Source of the DNA: Candidatus Poribacteria bacterium
GTDB lineage: Bacteria; Poribacteria; WGA-4E; JAJDTR01
Reading direction: 5' to 3'
DNA: 39,433 nucleotides
NCBI GenBank assembly: GCA_028820655.1
Contig: JAPPIK010000060.1
Location: forward strand, 1-39,433
The translations under genes were made by a program, and so were the position numbers. Shown here in pieces: positions 15,527-24,260 of the stretch (positions within the stretch are counted from its first letter, which is position 1; every line of letters starts with the position of its first letter). Under the pieces are notes generated by a model. The model was given only the letters and a program-made list of their open reading frames with translations, did not search any database and was not told where the DNA came from.

Positions 15527-17155
15527 CTATTTCAAAATGAGCATTCGCCGCGTCGCGCGAAATGCGTCCGCCTGCATGGCGTAGAAATAAACTCCGCTGG
15601 ATACGGTCTGTCCGATCTGGTCTCGACCGTCCCAATAGACTGCGGTATCCCGGTTCAAATAGGATCCCGCTTTCTGTACCCCAACATTCAACTCACGTAT
15701 CAGTTGTCCTTGAACGTCATAGATGTGAAAGGCTACCGGGGAATCAGCCGCCAACCGGTAGGGCATCCATGTTTCCGGATTAAACGGATTGGGGAAATTC
15801 TGAAACAGCGCGGAACGCTTAATCCCGCCAATGGTGGTCACCGCCAATCCAAACGGTTCAACCGCAAATGGCGGTGTCCCGAAGTCATCCACGCTATTGT
15901 AAACATAGCCAGCCGTGCCGTTGCCCCAACCTGCGCCATCGTTGGTGTCGTTATGCGCCGAGACGACGACGGTGTTTCCACTCATAGCCACCCAGGTACC
16001 GAAATTGAGTTTTTGCCTTTCGTCGTCAAGGACAATCTTCTTCACGCTTTCCCAAGCCCCAATGACTCGCACAAAGGAGTAGGCGGCACCTGATGCCGGC
16101 GCGCGCTCATCACGCAGCGGCGCACCAACGACAGCGGCGCTGCCCGTAGTAGCAACTCCGAATCCGAACTGATCGCCGGGGCGCGAGTTCGCGCTAGTTA
16201 GTTTCGCCTGCTGTTTCCACCTGTTTCCATCTCGGACAAATACATAGGCGGCACCGGCATCTTTTCCTTTTTCAGTGTCGTTTAAGGGCGAACCGACAAT
16301 AATGGTTTCTCCAGCCATGTCGACAGAGTGACCGAACCGGTCCGCTTTGCCGGCATCATTGGCTGTCAGCTTAGCCTGCTGCTTCCATGTGTCCCCGCTG
16401 CGCACAAAGACGTACGCGGCACCGGCAAACCTGACTCCGCCATGAGTGTGCCCCGGCGCCCCAACGACGACGGTGTTCCCTCGAATGGCAGAACACTCAC
16501 CAAATGCGTCCAACCCACCCAAATCTTTCGGAACGATCGTTGCAGTCCGCTTCCATTCGTCTCCATCGCGCTCAAAGATGTAGCCTGCTCCCCCGTTCTT
16601 GGCTGCACCGTCTTCTCCCGGCGCGCCGATGAATATAGTGCTTCTTTCGACCGAGACGGAGGAACCGAACTGATCGTCTTCTTTCGGACTTGGAGCGATA
16701 ATCTTGGTCTGTTGTTTCCAAGCGCCCCGGATAGGGGCAAAGATATAAACGGCGCCGAAGCCTTGAGGTCCGAAAATCCCCTGGTCGTTATCACCGCCAT
16801 GGAGGTCCTTGGGCGCTCCAATGACGGCGAATGTCGGACTGGCGAGCTCATGGGGCGCCGAGAGGGCAACCGACCACGCAAATGCCGGCACAGCCGGATC
16901 TCGTTGGTTGGCGTCTTTCGCGATAAGTGTCCCTTCCAACTTCCATTTCTCGCCCCGGCCCGTATAGAGATTCGCAAGACCTGCTCCGCGCGCGCCGATG
17001 ATAATCGAGTCACCGATAACGTCAGCGGTCAGATGATTGTTGTTCGTGCCTTGCTCGACACCGATCAGCTTGACTTCCTTACCCGCCGCGTAACCCGTCG
17101 CTATGTACAGGAGACCCAGCAACAGGCTGATGACACTAAAGCGGACGACTTTCAT
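15527..17155 (-). CDS. Secreted FG-GAP propeller protein with sorting tail, array member 4
   Basis: A 542-residue protein with TAGGAGG six bases before ATG and a signal peptide of about 24 residues (YIATGYAAG|KEV). Blade 2 has an enlarged loop GAPKDLHGGDNDQGIFGPQG before the YIF strand, shared with members 5-7. Regular blades follow (APGEDGAAKNGGAGYIFERD, APGHTHGGVRFAGAAYVFVR, SPLNDTEKGKDAGAAYVFVR). The tail is LFQNFPNPFNPETWMPYRL to RRMLILK. The retained frame, export signal and tail argue it is functional. Confidence 0.85.
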   Translation of the reverse strand: MKVVRFSVISLLLGLLYIATGYAAGKEVKLIGVEQGTNNNHLTADVIGDSIIIGARGAGLANLYTGRGEKWKLEGTLIAKDANQRDPAVPAFAWSVALSAPHELASPTFAVIGAPKDLHGGDNDQGIFGPQGFGAVYIFAPIRGAWKQQTKIIAPSPKEDDQFGSSVSVERSTIFIGAPGEDGAAKNGGAGYIFERDGDEWKRTATIVPKDLGGLDAFGECSAIRGNTVVVGAPGHTHGGVRFAGAAYVFVRSGDTWKQQAKLTANDAGKADRFGHSVDMAGETIIVGSPLNDTEKGKDAGAAYVFVRDGNRWKQQAKLTSANSRPGDQFGFGVATTGSAAVVGAPLRDERAPASGAAYSFVRVIGAWESVKKIVLDDERQKLNFGTWVAMSGNTVVVSAHNDTNDGAGWGNGTAGYVYNSVDDFGTPPFAVEPFGLAVTTIGGIKRSALFQNFPNPFNPETWMPYRLAADSPVAFHIYDVQGQLIRELNVGVQKAGSYLNRDTAVYWDGRDQIGQTVSSGVYFYAMQADAFRATRRMLILK

Positions 17156-17266
17156 GATTGCCTCCTAATCATTGAGAGCAAATGCTTCGATTGGCCTCGG
17201 CTGAAGCAGCACGGGCAGCATTTCAGGGGTTAATTCATTATCCAAACGGGTTGGTTTATCCCCGTG

Positions 17267-18907
17267 CTACTTCAGAACGAGCATTCGTCGTGTGGTTTGA
17301 AATGCGCCAGCCTGCAAGGTGTAAAAATAGACGCCGCTCGAGACAGTTTCTCCAAGTTGGTCTTTTCCATCCCAATGAGCGGCGGTGTCTCGGGTCAGAT
17401 AGCTTCCGGCTTTTTGATCCCCGAGGTTGAGGTACCGGAGCAATTGTCCCTGAAGATTGAAAATCTGGATCGATACCGGGACATCCGATGCCAAGCGATA
17501 CGGCATCCAGGTTTCCGGATTGAACGGGTTGGGAAAATTTTGAAGCAGCGCTGTTCGTTTCACACTTCCCAGCGTTGTCAAGTTTAACCCAAACGGTTCC
17601 ACGGCGAAGGGTAAAACGCCGAAATCATCCACACTATTGTAGACGTATGCCGCAGTGCCAATCCCTTTCTCCGCCCCGCCTTCGTTCGGTGCGGCATAAG
17701 ACGAAACGATGACCATGTTGCCGCTCATGGCGACCCAAAGCCCGTAATTGATTTTTTGTCCCGCGTCGTCAGGCGTAATCTTCTCCTTCTCTTCCCATTT
17801 CCCGTCAACGCTAACAAAGGAATAGGCGGCACCCGAGCCCGGAGCGCCTTCAGGTCTAAACGGAGCGCCAACGATGGCGCTCTTGCCGGTGGTCGCAACA
17901 CCCGTACCGAATCGATCCCCGGCTTTCGTGTCTCGTGAAACCAATTTTGCCTGCTGTTTCCATCTGTCGCCGTTGCGAACGAAGATGTAGGCCGCTCCGG
18001 CATCTCTGCCACGCTCGGTGTCGTGCAGAGGGGCTCCAACAACCACCGTGTTGAAGGTGAGAGAAATATTACTCCCGAATTGCGACGCCTTGCCGGGATC
18101 TTCGGCAGTGAGTTTAGCTTGTTGTTTCCATTTGCCGCCCTCACGCACGTAGATATAGACGGCGCCGGCGAATCTTACTCCGCTATGCGTATGCCCCGGG
18201 GCTCCGACAGCAAGGGTGTTCTCATCTATAGATACCGCTTCTCCGAATGCATCCGACCCGGCCAGATCGTCGGGAACAATCTTTGCTTGCGGTTTCCACG
18301 TGGTCCCGTCAAGCACATAGACGAAGACAGATCCCGAGTTCTTGCCGTTATCGTCATCTTTCGACGATCCTACGACGGCTGTGGTCCGGTAGATGGAAAC
18401 AGACTCGCCGAACCGGTCTTCATCCGCCGGATCCGGGGCAAAAAGTCTGATTTGCTCTTTCCAGGTCTTTCCACTGCGGCGAAAGATATAGGCGGCGCCA
18501 AATCCTTGGGGACCGTCCAGCCCTTTGAGGTTGTCTCCCCCATGCAAGTGTTTTGGCGCCCCGATTATTGCGAAGTTCGGGGTGGCAAACTCGTGCGGCG
18601 CCCCGATAGCGACTGAATGGGCGTAGCCGGGAACAAACGGATCTCTAGCATTATGGTCGCGGGCTTGCAGGTCCTCCTGCTTTTTCCAGACTTTGCCGTC
18701 ATTGACGTAAATTGTGGCGGTTCCTGCGCCGCGTGACGCGATAATGACGGTGTCCCCGATTATGTCCGCGGTCAAATGCGTGTGATTGTTTCCTTCTTCG
18801 GCACCGATAAGCTTGACCTCCTTTTTTGCCAGCGCGGTATGGTTTACGGTTGCCGATACCATGCCCAGCGCGAGGCTGATGAGGATGAATCGTATCGCTT
18901 TTTCCAT
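17267..18907 (-). CDS. Secreted FG-GAP propeller protein with sorting tail, array member 5
   Basis: A 546-residue protein. ATG at 18907 has AAAGGAA upstream. The signal peptide is about 27 residues (MEKAIRFILISLALGMVS to HTALA|KKE). It has the enlarged blade-2 loop (APKHLHGGDNLKGLDGPQG), then SSKDDDNGKNSGSVFVYV, APGHTHSGVRFAGAVYIYV and APLHDTERGRDAGAAYIFV. The tail is LLQNFPNPFNPETWMPYRL to RRMLVLK. The stretch from about residue 330 to 430 is almost identical in protein to the same stretch of member 6, though their ends differ, suggesting recent gene conversion. Confidence 0.85.
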   Translation of the reverse strand: MEKAIRFILISLALGMVSATVNHTALAKKEVKLIGAEEGNNHTHLTADIIGDTVIIASRGAGTATIYVNDGKVWKKQEDLQARDHNARDPFVPGYAHSVAIGAPHEFATPNFAIIGAPKHLHGGDNLKGLDGPQGFGAAYIFRRSGKTWKEQIRLFAPDPADEDRFGESVSIYRTTAVVGSSKDDDNGKNSGSVFVYVLDGTTWKPQAKIVPDDLAGSDAFGEAVSIDENTLAVGAPGHTHSGVRFAGAVYIYVREGGKWKQQAKLTAEDPGKASQFGSNISLTFNTVVVGAPLHDTERGRDAGAAYIFVRNGDRWKQQAKLVSRDTKAGDRFGTGVATTGKSAIVGAPFRPEGAPGSGAAYSFVSVDGKWEEKEKITPDDAGQKINYGLWVAMSGNMVIVSSYAAPNEGGAEKGIGTAAYVYNSVDDFGVLPFAVEPFGLNLTTLGSVKRTALLQNFPNPFNPETWMPYRLASDVPVSIQIFNLQGQLLRYLNLGDQKAGSYLTRDTAAHWDGKDQLGETVSSGVYFYTLQAGAFQTTRRMLVLK

Positions 18908-19014
18908 GGCATGTTCCTTTCGATGATTTCTGATTAAAGACTGCTCAGAAATAGTATTTTTTCATAACTCTCGTGGCCGACACCGGTTCTGACCGCGCCT
19001 ACCGAAAGTTTGGG

Positions 19015-20649
19015 TTACTTCAAGATTAGCATGCGACGGGTGGCTTCGTAAGATCCGGCTTCCAGCGTGTAGAAATAGACGCCGCTGGACACCGTTTCTC
19101 CGAACCGGTTTCTGCCATCCCAATAGGCGGCGGTGTCTCGTGTCAGATAACTGCCCGCTTTCCGTTCACCGAGATTCAGTTCCCGCAGTAGTATGCCTTG
19201 GGCGTTGTAAATCTCAATGGACACGGGAACATCCGACGCCAGATGATACGGCAACCACGTTTCGGGATTAAACGGATTGGGGAAATTCTGAAGCAGCGCT
19301 GTTCGTTTTACCCTCCCCAGCGTCGTTAGGCTCATGCCGGACGATTCGACAGCGTAGGGCAAAACGCCAAAATCATCAACGCTATTGTAGACGTAAGCCG
19401 CGGTTCCAATTCCCTTTTCCGCGCCGCCTTCATTCGGTGCCGCATAAGACGAAACAATGACCATGTTACCGCTCATGGCTACCCAAAGCCCGTAATTGAT
19501 TTTCTGTCCCGCATCGTCGGGAGTGATTTTCTCCTTCTCTTCCCATTTCCCGTCAAGGCTTACAAAGGAATAGGCGGCACCCGATCCCGGAGCGCCTTCA
19601 GGTCTAAACGGAGCGCCAACGATGGCGCTTTTGCCGGTCGTGGCAACACCCGTACCGAATCGATCCGCGGCTTTGGTGTCTTTGGCAGTCAGTCGCGCCT
19701 GTTGTGTCCATCTGCCACCATTGCGCACGAAGATATAAGCTGCTCCGGCATCCTTGCCGCGCTCGGTATCGTGCAGCGGAGCTCCTACGACTACCGTGTT
19801 GAAGGTGAGCGATATACAACTCCCGAACTGAGCAGACTTCCCGGGGTCCTCGGCGGTTAGTTTAGCCTGCTGTCCCCATTAGCCGTCCTCGCGCACATAA
19901 ACATAGACGGCGCCGGCAAATCTCACGCCGCTATGCGTGTGCCCCGGCGCTCCGATGGCAAGGGTGTTTTCATCCAGCGACACCGCCTCTCCAAAAGCAT
20001 CCGACCCAACGAGATCATCGGGAACTATTTTTGCTTGCGGTTTCCACGATTCACCATCGAACGCATAAACGAAGACGGAACCGGAGTTTTTGCCGTTATC
20101 GTCGTCTTTTGACGCTCCAACCACGGCGGTGCTTCGGTAAATGGCAACCGCCTCGCCGAACCGGTCGTCGAGCATCGGGTCCGGCGCAGTGAGTTTTATC
20201 TGCTGTTTCCAGTTTTTTCCGCTGCGGCGGAAGATATAGGCGACGCCGTATCCCCCTTTGCCGGCAAGGGCCTGATCGCCCCCGTGCAGGTGCCGCGGCG
20301 CGCCGATTATGGCGAAGTTCGCGGCGGCGAACTCGTGCGGCGCACCGATAGCGACCGAATGGCTGTATGATGGCGTAGCTGCCCTGGCAGCATTGGGATC
20401 GCTGGCAAGCAGGTCCTGCTGTTTTTTCCAATTTTTTCCGTCATTGACATAGATGGTGGCGACACCCGCTCCGCGCGCCCCCATAATTACGGAGTCGCCT
20501 ATTATGTCAGAAGTCAAATGTTCGTTGTTGTTGCCTTCCTCTACACCGATAAGCTTGATTTCCTTTTTTGCCAGGGCGGTGTGATTCACGGTTACCGATG
20601 CTATACCGATCGCAAGCGTGATGAGGATAAATCGTATCGTTTTTTCCAT
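19015..20649 (-). pseudogene. FG-GAP propeller protein, array member 6, interrupted by one in-frame TAA
   Basis: The gene is collinear and in frame from ATG at 20649 to the stop at 19015 (545 codons), except for TAA at codon 257 (19881-19879). Member 5 has AAA at that codon (GGCAAATGG against GGCTAATGG), so a single A-to-T change explains it. Before the stop lie a signal peptide (MEKTIRFILITLAIGIASVT, HTALA) and three to four blades. After it come the remaining blades and the tail LLQNFPNPFNPETWLPYHL to RRMLILK. Both halves are otherwise undamaged, so the change is recent, is a sequence error, or is read through. A truncated product would be exported without its sorting tail. Confidence 0.8.
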
Positions 20650-20743
20650 GGCACGCTCCTTTCAACGTTATTTGAATATTTGATAGAAATAGGTTGATTT
20701 CATAGATTTTCCGGTACGCGCTGTTTGTAAGGGGCGACTTTCT

Positions 20744-20764
20744 GGTGCGGTTAGAAACCGCACC
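20744..20764. repeat. Hairpin just downstream of array member 7
   Basis: GGTGCGGTT-AGA-AACCGCACC is a perfect 9-bp stem 15 bases after the stop of the gene ending at 20780. It could stabilise the 3' end or help end transcription, but no T-run follows. A similar GGTTCGGTT/AACCGAACC stem lies at 35276-35297. Confidence 0.5.
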
Positions 20765-20779
20765 AACCAAGTGTTAGGA

Positions 20780-22432
20780 TTACTTCAATATTAGCATTCG
20801 TCGAGTGGCTTCGTAAGAACCGGCTTCGATGGTGTAGAAATAGACGCCACTGGACACGGTTTCCCCAACTTGGTTTTTACCATCCCAATAGGCGGCGGTT
20901 TCGCGCGTCAGGTAGTCTGCCGCCTTTTGTGCGCCGAGATCCAGTTCCCGCATCAACTGGCCTCCGGCATTGTAAATTCGGAAGGTCACCGGCGAGTCGG
21001 AGGCAAGGCGATACGGCAGCCACGTTTCCGGGTTAAACGGATTCGGGTAATTCTGAAACAGCGCCGTACGTTTTACATTGCCTAGAGAGGTAATTCTCAA
21101 TCCGGCTGGATTAACGGAGAAGGGCGGTGTGTCAAAGTCATTTATGCTGCTATAGACATGCACCGCCGTGCCTAAGCCAAATCCGGGGCCATCATTGCCT
21201 TTGTTGTGAGACGCGACAACGACAGTATTGCCGTTTATGGCAACTGAACCACCGAAATTGATTTTTTGTTCTTGGTCATCGGGCAGAACCTTTTTCTTCT
21301 CTTCCCAGCGTCCATCGGTACGCACAAAGGAATAGGCTGCCCCCGCGGCGGGCGCGCGTTCGCTGCGCCCCTTGGCTCCGACGATGATGATATTCCCGTT
21401 GGTGTCGACGTCAAACCCGAACTGGTCGTTCTTGTCTCCGGATTTGGGCGTCAGCTTCGTCTGCAATTTCCATCGATCCCCGTCTTGCGCGAACACATAC
21501 ACGGCGCCCGCATCCTTACCCGCGGTTGTGTCATGCGATGGTGCGCCGATGACTACGGTCCCACTGCCAATAGCGACGGAGGATCCGAAGCGGTCGGCTT
21601 TCGCACCATCGTTGGCGACGAGTTTGGCTTGTTGACGCCAGGTGTCCCCTTCGCGAACGTAGATATACGCAGCGCCGGCAAATCTGACACCGCCGGGCGT
21701 GTGCCCCGGCGCACCGATCACGGCTGTGCGTTCGCGGATGTCGACGGACTCACCGAAAGCGTCGGAACCGCCAAGGTCGTCGGCGACTATCTTGGTTTGT
21801 AGACGCCAATCTTCACCTTCGCGTACATAGAGGTAGGCAGAGCCCTCGTTTTTCTTGTTGTCATCGTCTTTCGACACACCGACAATTGCCGAGGTTCGGA
21901 ATATGGCAACAGATTCGCCGAACCGATCGTCATCCATCGGGTCGTCTGCAACCAACTTCACCTGTTGCCGCCAATCGTTTCCGGTGCGGCGGAAAATGTA
22001 GGCGGCGCCTTTCTCTCCCGCAGCGAAGATGCCGGCAATGCCGCCGCCTTCATTGACCACTTCGCCCTTCTCGGGATGCGTGTCCGTCGGTGCGCCGACG
22101 ATGGCGTAGTTCGCCGGCGCAATTTCGTGGACGCCCGTAAGGGAGACCGCCCATCCGAACGCGGGAATGCGCGCCTCTACATTTTCAACTCGTTCTTGGG
22201 CCGTGAGTTGCCATGTCTCTTTCCAATTCCCGCTTGCACTAGAGTAGATTTTCACGAAGCCGCCTCCGGAAGCGCCGATGGCGAGTGTATTCCCGCTGAC
22301 ATCGGCCGCCAGACGTTTGTTGTCAACCCCCTCTTCCATGCCTACGAGTTTATCGCCGCCGGCATAACACAGGGCAACGATACTAACTCCGAAGACCAGA
22401 GCGGCGAATTGAAACAGTATTGACTTGTTCAT
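20780..22432 (-). CDS. Secreted FG-GAP propeller protein with sorting tail, array member 7
   Basis: At 550 residues this is the longest member. AAAGGAT precedes the ATG; the signal peptide ends LCYAG|GDK. The blade-2 loop is extended further (GAPTDTHPEKGEVVNEGGGI, then AGIFAAGEKGAAYIF). Blades with VSKDDDNKKNEGSAYLYV, APGHTPGGVRFAGAAYIYV and APSHDTTAGKDAGAVYVFA follow. The tail is LFQNYPNPFNPETWLPYRL to RRMLILK. The last 27 residues (SSGVYFYTIEAGSYEATRR) are almost the same as in member 6, although its middle is less like member 6 than member 5 is. Confidence 0.85.
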   Translation of the reverse strand: MNKSILFQFAALVFGVSIVALCYAGGDKLVGMEEGVDNKRLAADVSGNTLAIGASGGGFVKIYSSASGNWKETWQLTAQERVENVEARIPAFGWAVSLTGVHEIAPANYAIVGAPTDTHPEKGEVVNEGGGIAGIFAAGEKGAAYIFRRTGNDWRQQVKLVADDPMDDDRFGESVAIFRTSAIVGVSKDDDNKKNEGSAYLYVREGEDWRLQTKIVADDLGGSDAFGESVDIRERTAVIGAPGHTPGGVRFAGAAYIYVREGDTWRQQAKLVANDGAKADRFGSSVAIGSGTVVIGAPSHDTTAGKDAGAVYVFAQDGDRWKLQTKLTPKSGDKNDQFGFDVDTNGNIIIVGAKGRSERAPAAGAAYSFVRTDGRWEEKKKVLPDDQEQKINFGGSVAINGNTVVVASHNKGNDGPGFGLGTAVHVYSSINDFDTPPFSVNPAGLRITSLGNVKRTALFQNYPNPFNPETWLPYRLASDSPVTFRIYNAGGQLMRELDLGAQKAADYLTRETAAYWDGKNQVGETVSSGVYFYTIEAGSYEATRRMLILK

Positions 22433-22560
22433 GATTCATCCTTTCTATACAATTGGCATTTGAGCAGTTGACATCAGAGTTCTTTCCGATCAGCGTTAGA
22501 CGGCTAGCGGGAAAGAGACAAAACGAACTTTCCCAAAACTCAAAGTTTGACCCTTCCGCC

Positions 22561-24150
22561 CTATTTCAGAACCAGCATCCGGCGTGTGGCTTGAAATGCA
22601 CCGGCTTGTATCGTATAAAAATACATTCCGCTGGAAACAACCTCGCCGAATTGATCTCTGCCGTCCCAATAGGCGGCGGATTCTTGTGTCCGATAGCTGC
22701 CGGCTTCTTGTATTCCGAAATTCAATTCTCGTACCAGTTTGCCTTGGACGTTGTAGATTCGAAGGTCTACCGGGGCGTCAACGGCTAGTCGATACGGCAC
22801 CCACGTCTCAGGATTAAACGGGTTCGGATAGTTTTGGAACAGCGCCGTGCGTTTGACGCTTCCCAGCGTGGTCACTTTCAACTCAATCGGATCGACCCCG
22901 AAGGGAGGCGTGCCGAAACTTTCAATGCTGCTATAGACAAAGGCGGAGGAGCCGTCGCCGTGCGGCCAGCCACAGTCGTCGCACTTGGTTTTGTGATGGG
23001 AAGCGATAGCCACCGTATTCTCGTTTATGCCTACGGAAGCGCCGAAGTGAAGGTCCTTGGCTCCATTCTTGGGCACGACCTTCTCCTTCGCCTGCCAAGC
23101 ACCGTCCACACGCGCATAGGCATAAGCGGCGCCCGAGCCGAATGCGTCTTCGTTTCGGATGGGCGCCCCGACAATCGCCACATTTCCATTGGTTGCTACG
23201 CTGGTTCCGAATTTGTCTCCTTTGCGCCCACCTTTCCCGGAAACTTTAGCGAGTTGTTTCCATGAGTTCCCATCACGCCCGAAAATGTAAGCGGCGCCCG
23301 CATCTTGTCCGCCCGCGGTATCTTTCAAAGGCGCACCGACGACTACCGTGTCCGCGGCGACGGCGACGGAAAACCCAAATCGGTCCGCCTTACCCGGATC
23401 GCTGGCAGCGAGTTTGGTTTTCTCCACCCATCTGTCTCCTTCGCGCTCATACACGTATGCCGCGCCGGCGAACTTCACGCCCTCATGCTCGGTTTGGGGT
23501 GCACCTATGATGGCGGTATTGCCAAGCAGCGCGACGGCTTCGCCGAATCCATCGGAACGTGCGGGATTTTTCGCCTTTAGTTTTGCCTGCTGGTTCCAGC
23601 GCGCGCCTTGGCGAACAAATACATAAACCGCCCCTGAATTGGCTGCACCTTCGTCATCTTTGGGCGCGCCGATAAGGGCGGTGTCCCCGTTAACTGATAC
23701 GGCGTGTCCGAAATTGTCGCCATCCTTCCCGTCTTTGGCGCGGATTCTCGACTGAATGTTCCAATCCCTTCCACTGAGCGCAAAAACATGAGCCTCACCG
23801 ACCCCGTTGTGGAATGGTGCGCCGACAATTGCAATTGCCGTATTGCTTCGCCCCCGGACATCGGTGATAGCGACGGCTTGCCCGAAACTGGCGCCGTCGC
23901 CCGTAAGTTGTGCCGTCTGTTTCCAACTGTCGCCTTCGCCCTCGAAAATCGTGGCAAAATCTTGACCACTCCCCGGTGTGCCGAGGATAATGTACTTCGT
24001 GCCGATTCCGATTGAGACCTCATCATTGTCGGTGCCGCCCGTATCGGCGGGAATCAGCCTGACATCTTTCTGGGCGAGGGCTGTAACATTGGCGGACGCG
24101 CATACAATGGCGACAGCCAGACTAATCCGTATTAGATTTGCAGTTTTCAA
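22561..24150 (-). CDS. Secreted FG-GAP propeller protein with sorting tail, array member 8 (TTG start)
   Basis: A 529-residue protein read from TTG at 24150, with GGGAGG five bases upstream, and a signal peptide ending VTALA|QKD. Blade 2 has TDVRGRSNTAIAIVGAPFHN in place of the long insert of members 2-7. Later blades read APKDDEGAANSGAVYVFVR, APQTEHEGVKFAGAAYVYE and APLKDTAGGQDAGAAYIFGR. Blade 7 has a Cys pair (KTKCDDCGWPHGDG), unusual in this family and possibly a disulphide. The tail is LFQNYPNPFNPETWVPYRL to RRMLVLK. It is closest to member 1 although they lie at opposite ends of the array. Confidence 0.85.
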   Translation of the reverse strand: MKTANLIRISLAVAIVCASANVTALAQKDVRLIPADTGGTDNDEVSIGIGTKYIILGTPGSGQDFATIFEGEGDSWKQTAQLTGDGASFGQAVAITDVRGRSNTAIAIVGAPFHNGVGEAHVFALSGRDWNIQSRIRAKDGKDGDNFGHAVSVNGDTALIGAPKDDEGAANSGAVYVFVRQGARWNQQAKLKAKNPARSDGFGEAVALLGNTAIIGAPQTEHEGVKFAGAAYVYEREGDRWVEKTKLAASDPGKADRFGFSVAVAADTVVVGAPLKDTAGGQDAGAAYIFGRDGNSWKQLAKVSGKGGRKGDKFGTSVATNGNVAIVGAPIRNEDAFGSGAAYAYARVDGAWQAKEKVVPKNGAKDLHFGASVGINENTVAIASHHKTKCDDCGWPHGDGSSAFVYSSIESFGTPPFGVDPIELKVTTLGSVKRTALFQNYPNPFNPETWVPYRLAVDAPVDLRIYNVQGKLVRELNFGIQEAGSYRTQESAAYWDGRDQFGEVVSSGMYFYTIQAGAFQATRRMLVLK

Positions 24151-24210
24151 GAATACCTCCCTTGGATCTTACTGTTTGATTCGTTTGCCACGGTGGGGAG
24201 TTTTGTTATC

Positions 24211-24225
24211 GGGGCAAGATGCCCC
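24211..24225. repeat. GGGGC/GCCCC hairpin downstream of array member 9
   Basis: GGGGC-AAGAT-GCCCC lies 36 bases after the stop of the gene ending at 24261. The same words (GGGGCAAGATGCCC) appear near 8513, so this is a dispersed motif and not a unique terminator. Confidence 0.4.
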
Positions 24226-24260
24226 TCCCACGATTGGGTTGCCTCTCCACAGTGTGATTT

